Part shown: in pieces, positions 8,392-16,415 of the stretch
How the letters are laid out: each line of letters opens with the position of its first letter
Numbering within the stretch: position 1 is the first letter of the stretch
Source of the DNA: Salarchaeum japonicum_A
GTDB taxonomy: Archaea > Halobacteriota > Halobacteria > Halobacteriales > Halobacteriaceae
Direction: 5' to 3'
DNA length: 64,000 nucleotides
Assembly (NCBI RefSeq): GCF_049705945.1
Contig: NZ_JBNAMV010000004.1
Coordinates: 1,054,001 to 1,118,000, forward strand
Position numbers and translations under genes: made by a program
Notes under the pieces: generated by a model
Database searches by the model: none
What the model was told of the DNA's origin: nothing
Seen by the model: only the letters and a program-made list of their open reading frames with translations

Positions 8392-8855
8392 GTGACGAAC
8401 GCGAACTCCTCGCGGTCGTCGCGCTCGACTTCCGTCCAGTTCTCGTGCGACCAGTCCGGAAAGTGCGTGTCGCCCTCGTACTCCTCACTGAGTTCGGTGA
8501 GAACGAGTTCGTCGGCGTCCGGGAGGAACTGGCGGTAGACGGTTTCGCCGCCGACGACGTAGGCTTCGTCGTCGCGGGCGCGCGCGGCGGACACGGCTTC
8601 GTCGACGCTTCCGACGCCGACGACGCCGTCCGGGAGGCTGTCTGGAGTGCTCGTGAGGACGATGTTCGTGCGGTCGGGGAGCGGGCCGCCGAGGCGGTCG
8701 CGGATGCTCTCGAACGTCCGCCGGCCCATGATGACGGGGTGGCCGGTCGTGGTCTGTTTGAAGTGCTGGAGGTCTTCCGGGTAGTGCCAGGGCATCCCGC
8801 CCTCGCGGCCGATGACGCCGTTCGCGGCGACGGCGGCGACGATGCTGAGTTTCAT
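8361..8855 (-). CDS. folA: Dihydrofolate reductase
   Basis: NADPH-dependent reduction of dihydrofolate to tetrahydrofolate, needed to regenerate the cofactor oxidised by thymidylate synthase. 164 aa, normal for DHFR. Visible motifs: the N-terminal strand and Met20-type loop AANGVIGREGGMPWHYPED (acidic active-site residue at 27-28), the NADPH-binding GRRTFESI and VVGGETVYRQFLPDAD. The ATG overlaps the thyA stop by four bases (ATGA), so translation of folA and thyA is coupled. Confidence 0.96.
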   Translation of the reverse strand: MKLSIVAAVAANGVIGREGGMPWHYPEDLQHFKQTTTGHPVIMGRRTFESIRDRLGGPLPDRTNIVLTSTPDSLPDGVVGVGSVDEAVSAARARDDEAYVVGGETVYRQFLPDADELVLTELSEEYEGDTHFPDWSHENWTEVERDDREEFAFVTYRRRASTRS

Positions 8856-9844
8856 TCCGCCACGCCGAAGTCCAGACCGGGGTGCGAGTCGTAGCCCGTG
8901 AGCGTGATGTCATCGAATTCGAGGGCGTCGAGCAGCGCGTCCGCGACCTCGATAGTCGGTTTCTCCTTGGGGTCGCGCGAGAGCTGTTCGAGGAGGCCGG
9001 GGACGTGGTCGTACGGCTTCCCGCGCGGGTCACTGCTCCCTTCGGGCGCTGTGGATTCGACCCACGATTTCACGTCGAGCGGGTCGCCGTCGGCGAGCCG
9101 GGACTGGAGTTCGTCGAGGTTGTCGCCGTACCACGCGCCGCGCGCGCCCTCGCCGCAGTAGACGTGGGCGTCCACGACGGTGTGCGCGAACGTCCCGGGT
9201 TCGAAGCCCGCGCGCTGCGCGACGGCGGTGAGGAGGAGCGCGTACGCCGCGAGGTTGAACGGCACGCCGAGCGCGATGTCGCCCGAGCGCTGCGTCAGGT
9301 GGAGGTTCAGGCGGTCGCCCTGGACGTTGAACACGAACGTGTAGTGGCAGGGCGGGAGCGTCGACACCGCGGCGTTCGCGGGATGCCACGCGTTCACGAC
9401 GATACGCCGCGAGTTCGGGTTCTCCTCCAGTTGGTCGAGGACGTACTGTATCTGGTCGAACGTCCCCTCATCGTTCACCCAGTCGTTCTCCTCGCCGGCC
9501 CACGTCTCGCCCGGCAAGCCCTCGTCCGGAATCGGATACCGCCGCCAAAACCGGCCGTAGGCGGTGTCGAGGTGGCCGTCCTCGTCCGCCCACTCGTCCC
9601 AGATACCGGTCTTCTCGCGGAGGTCGCGGACGTGCTCCTCCCCGGAGAGGTACCAGAGGAGTTCGTGCAGCATCGACTTCCACCGGAAGCCGTCCATCTT
9701 CTTCGTCGTCAGGAGGGGGTAGCCGTCCGCGAGGTCCGTCTCGTAGTGCCGGCTGAACGCCGAAATCGTGTCGACGCCCGTCCGATTCGGCTTGTAGTTG
9801 CCCTCGCGGAGGGTGTCAGATACGAGCCCGAGGTACTGCTCCAT
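8852..9844 (-). CDS. thyA: Thymidylate synthase (ThyA type)
   Basis: Converts dUMP and methylene-tetrahydrofolate to dTMP and dihydrofolate. 330 aa from the ATG giving MEQYLGLVSDTLREG; an upstream in-frame extension has no family character. The nucleophile is Cys166 in TLPPCHY, preceded by RRIVVNAWHP (phosphate-binding arginines), and followed by LTQRSGDIALGVPFN and HVYCGEG. The presence of ThyA with DHFR, rather than ThyX, fits the folA-thyA pair. A 105-base gap separates it from the trmG10 gene. Confidence 0.96.
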   Translation of the reverse strand: MEQYLGLVSDTLREGNYKPNRTGVDTISAFSRHYETDLADGYPLLTTKKMDGFRWKSMLHELLWYLSGEEHVRDLREKTGIWDEWADEDGHLDTAYGRFWRRYPIPDEGLPGETWAGEENDWVNDEGTFDQIQYVLDQLEENPNSRRIVVNAWHPANAAVSTLPPCHYTFVFNVQGDRLNLHLTQRSGDIALGVPFNLAAYALLLTAVAQRAGFEPGTFAHTVVDAHVYCGEGARGAWYGDNLDELQSRLADGDPLDVKSWVESTAPEGSSDPRGKPYDHVPGLLEQLSRDPKEKPTIEVADALLDALEFDDITLTGYDSHPGLDFGVAE

Positions 9845-9949
9845 ACGCGTGGAGCACACGCCTAGGACGTATAGGAGTATCCTCTCGGCCGGCGCGCGCC
9901 CGACGAGCGACACGGGCCGCGTCGAACCACGCGAGTTCTGCGTGCGCGG

Positions 9950-10933
9950 TCAGTCGCCTGTGGCGGGGTCGAGGACGAGAACGTGGCGGTCGAGCGAGCG
10001 GTGGACGCGCCGCACGAACCGCGATTCGACGGTCCAGCCCGCTTCTGTGGCCTCGTCGCACCAGTCGCGGTCCGCGACGAGCACGCAGCGGCCGGTGGTG
10101 ACGCGTTCGACTTCGGCGAGCGCGCCGCCGACGAGGTCGCGGAGGCTATGCGTCTCTATCTTGGACTGCCGGCCATAGGGCGCGTCGAACACCGCCGCGT
10201 CGACCGCGTCGTCCCGGAGGGGAAGGTGGGTGGCGTCTCCCTGCCAGACGGCGAACTCCGGGGCGTAGGCGGCGAGGTTCTCACGCGCGCCGCGAACCAT
10301 CTTCGCCTGCGCGTCGTTCCCCAGCGGGGTCGCGCCGACCAACCCGGCCTCGATGAGCACGCCGCCCGTCCCGCACATCGGGTCGAGAAGCCGACTCCCT
10401 GGACTCGCGCCGGCGAGGTTGACGAGGGCGCGAGCGAGCATCGGATCCATCGACCCCGGCTGGAAGAACGGGCGCTTCGTGGGTTTGCGGGCGTCGTAGT
10501 CGCGGTCGGTCGCGACCGACAGCCAGCCGAGCGCGCACGTGTCGTTGCTGAACACCGCGCGCAACACGAAGTCCGGGTCGTCGAGGTCCACCGCGAACCC
10601 GCGGTCGGTGAGCACGCCGCCGAGTTCGCGCTCCGCGCGCTGGGTGTCGACGCCCGCGCTCCCGCGAACATCTGTCGCGCGCACCGCGACCGTCCCCTCG
10701 ATTCCGACGTTCGCGGCGTCCAGAAGTGTGGCGGCGCGCTCGACGCTGGCGTCGGTGCGGCCGACGAGCCGGCTCGCGTACCGCGTGAACGCGAGGTCTC
10801 GCGCCCGCTCGAGGTCGAGCGAGGGCGCGACGGCGAGACCGGGCGCGATTCGGTCGACGTCCGGTGCGGCGGCCGCGCGCGCCTCCGCGACCGCGAAGTC
10901 GTCGTGCGAACCGACGAGTTCGAGGAGGTACAC
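9950..10933 (-). CDS. trmG10: tRNA guanosine-10 N2-methyltransferase (THUMP-MTase)
   Basis: SAM-dependent enzyme that methylates G10 in tRNA. The N-terminal ~140 residues form the THUMP-type RNA-binding region; the C-terminal Rossmann domain carries DPMCGTGG at 184-191 and the N2-methyltransferase motif DAPYG at 250-254. I take the GTG at 10933 giving a protein that starts YLLELVGSHDD, because homologues start this way and a TATA-like GTTTAACAA lies at a suitable distance; an earlier GTG at 10957 would add eight residues but sits too close to that element. 327 aa. Confidence 0.88.
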   Translation of the reverse strand: MYLLELVGSHDDFAVAEARAAAAPDVDRIAPGLAVAPSLDLERARDLAFTRYASRLVGRTDASVERAATLLDAANVGIEGTVAVRATDVRGSAGVDTQRAERELGGVLTDRGFAVDLDDPDFVLRAVFSNDTCALGWLSVATDRDYDARKPTKRPFFQPGSMDPMLARALVNLAGASPGSRLLDPMCGTGGVLIEAGLVGATPLGNDAQAKMVRGARENLAAYAPEFAVWQGDATHLPLRDDAVDAAVFDAPYGRQSKIETHSLRDLVGGALAEVERVTTGRCVLVADRDWCDEATEAGWTVESRFVRRVHRSLDRHVLVLDPATGD

Positions 10934-11005
10934 ACCGGTTCTTGACGGCGTCGACACAAGGCGTTTGTTAAACCCAGTGGGGGTCGGCCTCGCCGGACCG
11001 CCAAA

Positions 11006-11040
11006 CTTTATAAAGGTTAAATACGATATTTAAGTCGTAT
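11006..11040 (+). promoter_or_regulatory. Promoter of tbp with a palindrome next to the start codon
   Basis: CTTTATAAAG at 11006-11015 is centred about 30 bases before the tbp ATG and is a near-ideal archaeal TATA box. A second AT-rich element, ATATTTAAG, follows at 11026-11034. The segment 11021-11040 is an inverted repeat with arms ATACGA and TCGTAT that ends at the base before the ATG, at the place expected for the transcription start. Confidence 0.7.
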
Positions 11041-11601
11041 ATGACCGACCCCAAGGAAACCATCAACATTGAAAACGTGGTCGCCTCCACGGGAATCGGC
11101 CAGGAGCTCGACCTTCAGAGCGTCGCCATGGACCTCGAAGGCGCGGATTACGACCCCGAACAGTTCCCCGGCCTCGTCTACCGAACCCAGGAACCGAAGA
11201 GCGCCGCGCTCATCTTCCGCTCCGGCAAAATCGTCTGCACGGGCGCGAAGTCCACCGCGGACGTCCACGAAAGCCTCCGCATCGTCTTCGACAAACTCCG
11301 AGAACTCAACATCGAAGTCGAGGACGACCCCGAAATCGTCGTCCAGAACATCGTCACGAGCGCGGACCTCGGCCGCCAACTCAACCTCAACGCCATCGCC
11401 ATCGGCCTCGGCCTCGAAAACATCGAGTACGAGCCCGAGCAGTTCCCCGGCCTCGTCTACCGGCTCGACGAACCGGAAGTCGTCGCGCTCCTCTTCGGCT
11501 CCGGCAAACTCGTCATCACCGGCGGGAAGAAGCCCGAGGACGCCGAACACGCCGTCGACAAGATCGTCAGCCGCCTCGAAGAACTCGGCCTGCTCGAGTA
11601 A
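11041..11601 (+). CDS. tbp: TATA-box binding protein
   Basis: General transcription factor that binds the promoter TATA element and recruits TFB and RNA polymerase. 186 aa with the two direct repeats of the TBP saddle, about residues 8-92 and 98-183; each repeat contains the matching segment ending PEQFPGLVYR (near 39-48 and 130-139) followed by a SGK core. The C-terminus is short and acidic, as usual for haloarchaea. Haloarchaea often have several TBPs; this one, embedded among housekeeping genes, looks like a main copy. It has a strong TATA box and ends in a hairpin-rich region. Confidence 0.97.
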   Translation: MTDPKETINIENVVASTGIGQELDLQSVAMDLEGADYDPEQFPGLVYRTQEPKSAALIFRSGKIVCTGAKSTADVHESLRIVFDKLRELNIEVEDDPEIVVQNIVTSADLGRQLNLNAIAIGLGLENIEYEPEQFPGLVYRLDEPEVVALLFGSGKLVITGGKKPEDAEHAVDKIVSRLEELGLLE

Positions 11602-11602
11602 A

Positions 11603-11706
11603 TTTTTAGCGTCGGGGTCGCTCCGCGACCCACTCCGCTAAAAAGTAACATAAAAATCCTCGCGGCGGAGCCGCGAGCGAACTGCCTCTCTCAGGCTCTT
11701 CGAGCC
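11603..11706. terminator. Three successive hairpins after tbp
   Basis: First, TTTTTAGCG at 11603-11611 pairs with CGCTAAAAA at 11636-11644, with an inner stem GGGTCGC/GCGACCC (11615-11621, 11625-11631). Second, CTCGCGGC/GCCGCGAG (11659-11666, 11670-11677). Third, GGCTC/GAGCC (11694-11698, 11702-11706). The first has T-run and A-run flanks, so it could act on transcripts from either direction. Termination is inferred, not shown. Confidence 0.6.
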
Positions 11707-11784
11707 GTTCGTTCGGCAGATGCGGGGTTACAGCGAGTGAAACCGGGCGCGCCGTTTTTGCGTAAGCGGGTCGAATACGAACGT

Positions 11785-12135
11785 ATGGAGCCCTCCACTC
11801 GCGACCCGGTGTTTCGTGCGGGCGCGGCGCTGGTCGGCGTCGCCGTCGCGCTGTTCGCGCTGAGTTACGTGCTCGAACCCTCCATCGTGCTCGCGGCCGC
11901 GCTGGGCGCCGCGTGCGTCGCCGCGTTCGCGGGCGTGGTGCTGGGCGTGCTCGACGACCGGTTCGGCCTCGTCTGGCTCTCGCTCGGCGTCGCCGCTGTC
12001 GTGGTCTTTCTGAGTGTCGACGCGAGCGCGCTCCGCGAGACGACGGTCGCGTTCCTCGGTCTCGCGGTCGCTGCCGGACTGCTGTGGTTCGTGCCCGCGA
12101 AAGCCGCGGAACTCGGCGAACGTCTCGGTGAGTAG
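11785..12135 (+). CDS. Membrane protein, 116 aa, unknown
   Basis: Likely four membrane helices (about residues 9-28, 31-52, 57-74 and 85-101), with an acidic N-terminal MEPSTRDP and a C-terminus AKAAELGERLGE. The internal ATG at 11785 is used because the upstream in-frame part is basic and unlike the rest. No family recognised. Converges with hisG, leaving two bases between the stop codons. Confidence 0.65.
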   Translation: MEPSTRDPVFRAGAALVGVAVALFALSYVLEPSIVLAAALGAACVAAFAGVVLGVLDDRFGLVWLSLGVAAVVVFLSVDASALRETTVAFLGLAVAAGLLWFVPAKAAELGERLGE

Positions 12136-12137
12136 GC

Positions 12138-12980
12138 TTACTCGACCAACCGCTCGATTTCAGTCACCAAAACGTCGCTCGCGCCCTTCTCCTTCAGGTC
12201 CGTAATCGTCTGGAACACCTCGCGTTCGGGGACGACGGCGTGCACGGCGACCGTATTCGGTTCGTCGACGTCGAGGACGGTGGGACCGCCGAGGCCCGGG
12301 ATGACGTCCTCGATGTCGTCGAGGCGGTCGGCGGGCGCGTTCAGCATGAGGTAGCGCTTGTCCTCGGCGGCGATGACGGAGTCGAGAGCGGTCTCGACCT
12401 GACTGGCTTTCTCGCTCTCGACGCCGGGGCGGGCGAACAGGCGGACGGAACTCGCGAGCACCTCGTCCACGATTTCGAGGCGGTTCACGCGGAGCGTCGT
12501 GCCCGTGGACGTGATGTCGATGATGGCGTCCGCCATCTCCACGTGCGGCGTGAGTTCGGTCGCGCCCGAGACTTCCACGATATCCGGGTCGACGGTCGTC
12601 TCCGCGAAGTACTCGCGGGCGATTCGGGGGAACTCGGTGGCGACCGTCTTCCCCGCGAGGTCCGCGACCGACGCCACGTCGTCCTCCTCGGGCGCGGCGA
12701 GGACGAGCCGGCACTCGCCGTAGCCGAGGTCGAGGCGGTCCTCAAGGTCGACGCCGGACTCCCGGACCTGGTCGAGGCCGGTGATGCCGAGGTCGGCGGC
12801 GCCGTCCGCGACGTACTCCGGGATGTCGGCGGCGCGCGCGAACAACACCGTGATGTCGGGGTCGACGGTGTCCGCGTAGAGCTGTCGGTCCGCGGTCGGC
12901 TCTATCGAGAGCCCCGCGCGGTCCAAGAGGTCGACGGTCGGGTCGTGTAGGCGGCCCTTGTTGGGGACGGCGATGCGCAT
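12138..12980 (-). CDS. hisG: ATP phosphoribosyltransferase (HisG, long form)
   Basis: First step of histidine biosynthesis: ATP plus PRPP to phosphoribosyl-ATP. 280 aa, the long form with a C-terminal ACT-like regulatory domain (about 205-280), which normally allows feedback inhibition by histidine and does not need HisZ. Visible motifs are the start MRIAVPNKGRLHDP, GAADLGITGLDQV, KTVATEFPRIA, and the PRPP-binding IDITSTGTTLRVN. No other his genes are adjacent; single scattered his genes are usual in haloarchaea. Confidence 0.96.
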   Translation of the reverse strand: MRIAVPNKGRLHDPTVDLLDRAGLSIEPTADRQLYADTVDPDITVLFARAADIPEYVADGAADLGITGLDQVRESGVDLEDRLDLGYGECRLVLAAPEEDDVASVADLAGKTVATEFPRIAREYFAETTVDPDIVEVSGATELTPHVEMADAIIDITSTGTTLRVNRLEIVDEVLASSVRLFARPGVESEKASQVETALDSVIAAEDKRYLMLNAPADRLDDIEDVIPGLGGPTVLDVDEPNTVAVHAVVPEREVFQTITDLKEKGASDVLVTEIERLVE

Positions 12981-13007
12981 ACGGGGAGGGTCGGCGGCGA
13001 GCGGGAA

Positions 13008-13889
13008 CTAGTTTTGCCTTCCCGCGATGCCGCCGGAGCCGGGGAGGCCGCCGCGCAGGCCGCCGGTTCCGCCGCGTCCACCGTCGCCGTCGTCGCCGAA
13101 GTCGATGCCGTCGAAGTACGCGGGCGTCTCGTCCTCGGTGGCGTAGACGTAGAGCGCGGTCTTCGCGACACCGTCGAGGGTCTGGCCGACGAGACCCCCG
13201 AGGAGGACGCCGACCACGAGCACGACGAGGGAAACCGGCGTTGCGGCGGGGAGGGTGACGAGGAGGACTGCGCCGGGGAGCGCGCCGACGAGGACCAACG
13301 CGACGGTGACGAGGCCGACGGCCCCCGCCGCGCCGAGGGACTCGCCCCACGTCTGTCGAACCGTCTCCTTGCTCCGGGAGAACATCTCGAAGACGCCGAC
13401 GTCTTCGAAGACGATGACGGGGACGACGAAGAAGGTGAGGACGCCCCACGCGACGCTGAACACGGCCGCGACGAGCTTCGCGGGGAGGGAGTCGTTCGAC
13501 TCGATGAGGCGGATGATGACGCCGACGACGGCGCTGATGGCCGCCCACGCGAGTAGCGGGCCGAGGTTTCGGCTGGCGGCGCGAAGGCCGTCCCGGAGGA
13601 CGGGGTTCTCGCCGTCGAGCGCCTGTTTCACGCAGAACATCAACGCGGCGGTGAAGTACGACGCGATGAACGTGGACCCGAAGTAGAGCGCGAGGAGCGC
13701 GCCGAGGAGGAGGGGTTGGCTCGGGGACGGTTCGACGGAGAGCACGACCCCCCAGAGCGCGGCGAGGTACAGCAGGCCGGCGAGGCCGGCGACCGCGGGG
13801 AGGACGGTGAGGCGCGGGTGGTCGCGGAGGGCGCGGGCGCTCCGACGAGCGAACGCGAACCCTGTTTTCAGGCGACTGATGATGCCCAT
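13008..13889 (-). CDS. DUF6159-like multi-pass membrane protein
   Basis: 293 aa starting MGIISRLKTGFAFARRS, followed by about six membrane helices between residues 30 and 250 and a Gly-rich soluble tail. The amphipathic start, the FARRSARALRDHP segment, and EMFSRSKETVRQTWGE between helices resemble the DUF6159 family of bacterial and archaeal membrane proteins. No function is known. The start at 13889 is chosen because upstream in-frame sequence is antisense to the deaminase gene. It is 27 bases upstream of hisG on the same strand and may be cotranscribed. Confidence 0.8.
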   Translation of the reverse strand: MGIISRLKTGFAFARRSARALRDHPRLTVLPAVAGLAGLLYLAALWGVVLSVEPSPSQPLLLGALLALYFGSTFIASYFTAALMFCVKQALDGENPVLRDGLRAASRNLGPLLAWAAISAVVGVIIRLIESNDSLPAKLVAAVFSVAWGVLTFFVVPVIVFEDVGVFEMFSRSKETVRQTWGESLGAAGAVGLVTVALVLVGALPGAVLLVTLPAATPVSLVVLVVGVLLGGLVGQTLDGVAKTALYVYATEDETPAYFDGIDFGDDGDGGRGGTGGLRGGLPGSGGIAGRQN

Positions 13890-13971
13890 GTCCGGACGTT
13901 TGTCAGACTCCGGGTAAGTCTTCCGCCGATTTTCCAACAGATTAACGGCCGCTATCCGTGAATTCCGGGAT

Positions 13972-15261
13972 ATGAATACACTGCGAGTCGCGGGCGGGCG
14001 AGTGCTCCGACCGGATTTCTCGGTGGCGCGCGCGGACGTGCTGCTAGACCAGGACGCGGGCGAGATTCTGGACGTGGGTGACATGGACGCCGGCGACGAG
14101 ACGCTGGACGCGGCGGGCTGTCTGGTGATGCCGGGGCTCGTGAACGCGCACACGCACGCCGCGATGACGCTCCTGCGAGGATACGCGGACGACAAGCCGC
14201 TCGAAAGCTGGTTGCAGGAGGACATCTGGCCGGCGGAGGCCGAGCTCACGGCCGAGGACGTGCGCGCCGGCACGGAACTCGCGCTCGTGGAGATGATTCG
14301 GGGCGGCGTGACGGCGTTCGCGGACATGTACTTCGAGGAACCCACGGTCGCGGACGCGGTGGCTGAGGCGGGCGTGCGGGCGCGCCTCGGCCACGGCGTC
14401 GTCACCGTCGGGAAGGACGACGACGCGGCGCGCGCGGACAACGAGGAGAGCCTCGCGTTCGCCCGGGAGTACGACGGGTACGCGGACGGCCGCGTGAAGA
14501 CGGTGTACGCGCCGCACAGCCTGACGACGGTGGACGACGATCTCCTCGCGGAGTTCACCGCGGAGGCCCGCGAGGCGGGCGTACCGCTTCACTTCCACGC
14601 GAACGAGACCCAGGGTGAGGTCGACCCCATCGTCGACGCGGAGGGCGAACGCCCGCTCGCGCACGCCGACGGACTCGGACTGCTCACCGGCGACGACTTC
14701 CTCGCGCACGGCGTGCACGTGGACGACGAGGAAATCGACATCTTGGCGGAGCGCGGGACGGCGGTCGTGCACTGTCCGGCGTCGAACATGAAGCTCGCGT
14801 CGGGGATGGCGCCCGTCCAGCGCATGCGGGAGGCCGGCGTGACGGTCGCTCTCGGAACGGACGGCGCGGCGTCGAACAACGACCTCGACGTGTTCGACGA
14901 ACTGCGGGACGCGGCGATGCTCGGGAAGCTCGCCGCGGACGATGCCGCCGCCGTGCCCGCCGAAGCGGCCGTGGAGATGGCGACCGCGGGCGGCGCGGAC
15001 GCGCTCGGGTTCGACTCCGGGCGAATCGAGGCGGGCGCGAACGCCGACCTCGCCGTCGTGGACTTCGACGTCCCCCACTTGACGCCCGTACACGACCACG
15101 TCAGCCACCTCGCGTACGCCGTCCGCGGGAGCGACGTGCGCCACACCGTCTGCGACGGCCGCGTGCTCATGGAAGACCGAGACCTCGTGACGCTCGACGA
15201 AGGCGAGATTCGGGGGCGTGCCGCCGACCGCGCCGCCGACCTCGCTGAACGCGCCGACTAA
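13972..15261 (+). CDS. Amidohydrolase: SAH/MTA/5'-deoxyadenosine deaminase type
   Basis: 429-residue metal-dependent hydrolase of the MtaD/DadD group, which deaminates S-adenosylhomocysteine, methylthioadenosine or 5'-deoxyadenosine. Metal ligands: HTH at 60-62 in NAHTHAAMTLLRG, His207/His209 in HFHANE, and Asp297 in GTDGAASNN. The flanking beta-sandwich of the composite domain is visible at both ends (LRVAGGRVLRPDF; DLAVVDFDVPHLTPVH). AhcY is encoded 1.1 kb downstream on the same strand, which favours an S-adenosyl by-product as substrate. Exact substrate cannot be told from sequence. Confidence 0.88.
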   Translation: MNTLRVAGGRVLRPDFSVARADVLLDQDAGEILDVGDMDAGDETLDAAGCLVMPGLVNAHTHAAMTLLRGYADDKPLESWLQEDIWPAEAELTAEDVRAGTELALVEMIRGGVTAFADMYFEEPTVADAVAEAGVRARLGHGVVTVGKDDDAARADNEESLAFAREYDGYADGRVKTVYAPHSLTTVDDDLLAEFTAEAREAGVPLHFHANETQGEVDPIVDAEGERPLAHADGLGLLTGDDFLAHGVHVDDEEIDILAERGTAVVHCPASNMKLASGMAPVQRMREAGVTVALGTDGAASNNDLDVFDELRDAAMLGKLAADDAAAVPAEAAVEMATAGGADALGFDSGRIEAGANADLAVVDFDVPHLTPVHDHVSHLAYAVRGSDVRHTVCDGRVLMEDRDLVTLDEGEIRGRAADRAADLAERAD

Positions 15262-15386
15262 CCGAATACCGCTGTTTTCGCCCGCGGTAAACGGTCGTGA
15301 ACGGAGTTCCGCGTTCTCGCGAACGGACTGAACGGGTCGAACGCTCATCCCCCCTTTTCTCCGTGCCGCCGATAGGGTGGGATGCA

Positions 15387-16229
15387 ATGCGCTCGATGAA
15401 ACTCACCGCCGCGCTCGTCGTGGCCATGGCAGTACTCGCGGTCGCAACGCCCGCGGTCGCCGGTGCGACGGCGACAGGCGAACTGAGCGTCGGCGTCGAC
15501 CAGCCCGACGCCGGAACCGACGCGACCGTCACCGTGACGGCGAACGACACCGCGGTCGCGAACGCGACCGTGAACGTCACGGAGACGACGAACACCACGT
15601 ACAACGGCACGGGAGCCTACGTGACGGACGCGAACGGTACCATCGCGCTTCCCGCGCCCGACACGAACGTCACCGTCGCGGTGACGGCGACGCACAACAA
15701 CACGACGGCGTCCACGACCGCGACCCTCCTCGCGGAGACGAACGCAAGCGAGAGCGAGGAGAACGAGACGGTCACCGAGGAGAGTCCGTTCGGCCAGCAG
15801 GTCCAGCAGTTCATCGCCGCGGCGTTCGGTGACGGCGCGGTCGACGGGAGCGTCCTCTCCGAGTTCGTCACCGCGAACAACCCCGGCGCGGACGACCGGC
15901 CCGACCACGCCGGCCCGCCCGAGGACCGCCCCGACCATGACGACCGGAACGCGACCGACGACGTGAACGAAACGGCGGAGAACACCACGCAGGGCCCGCC
16001 TGAAGACCGCGGCCCCGACCATGACGACGCGAGCGAGAACGGCGAAAGCGATGCACAGGGCCCGCCTGAAGACCGCGGCCCCGACCACGAAGCGTCCGCG
16101 AACGACGACGACAGCGACGAGGACAGTGAGGAGAGCGACGACGACGAGGACGCGGACGACAGCGACGACGACGAGGACAGCGAGCGCGGGTCGAACGGTA
16201 ACGCGGCGAACGCGCCCGGCCGGAACTAA
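15387..16229 (+). CDS. Secreted acidic repeat protein, 280 aa
   Basis: A signal peptide (MRSMKLTAALVVAMAVLAVA, cleaved near 26-29) leads into an Ig-like beta domain rich in Asn-X-Thr sites (about 30-125), then a short conserved-looking segment FGQQVQQFIAAAFGD and an Asp/Glu/Ser-rich tail. The tail has repeats of GPPEDR-PDH type: one degenerate near 175 and two exact ones near 204 and 226. Likely exported and possibly N-glycosylated; no membrane anchor or sorting signal is seen at the C-terminus. Unknown function. It sits between the deaminase and ahcY genes. Confidence 0.75.
   Translation: MRSMKLTAALVVAMAVLAVATPAVAGATATGELSVGVDQPDAGTDATVTVTANDTAVANATVNVTETTNTTYNGTGAYVTDANGTIALPAPDTNVTVAVTATHNNTTASTTATLLAETNASESEENETVTEESPFGQQVQQFIAAAFGDGAVDGSVLSEFVTANNPGADDRPDHAGPPEDRPDHDDRNATDDVNETAENTTQGPPEDRGPDHDDASENGESDAQGPPEDRGPDHEASANDDDSDEDSEESDDDEDADDSDDDEDSERGSNGNAANAPGRN
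15990..16087 (+). repeat. Two exact 32-bp direct repeats inside the acidic secreted gene
   Basis: Bases 15990-16021 and 16056-16087 are identical over 32 bases, 66 bases apart (22 codons), and encode QGPPEDRGPDH. They are coding repeats in frame, with a weaker third copy upstream near 15907-15937, and suggest recent unit duplication or slippage. Confidence 0.85.
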
Positions 16230-16415
16230 CGCGGTCGCTTCGTAGCGCGGTTCCGTTGCTGCGGCCGCCGGTCTTTTTCTGAACGCGGTCGATGGACGGC
16301 TGTCGTCGCAGTGCCGGCGCGACGAGCGGTCTGAATCGCCGCAGTGGTTCGCCGTCTCCGAGCCGAACGCGGTTCGCTTCGGTAGGGTTTTGGGTCGCGT
16401 ACGTAACGCATAGGT

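Noticed and set aside
15990..16087. Possible CRISPR-like repeat-spacer unit
   Set aside because: Only two copies, in frame in a coding region, spacing of 34 bases is coding for a Glu/Asp/Asn linker; no cas genes nearby.
16230..16415. Small gene in the gap before ahcY
   Set aside because: No short frame has a reasonable start and composition; the region is best read as the ahcY promoter and end of the previous transcript.
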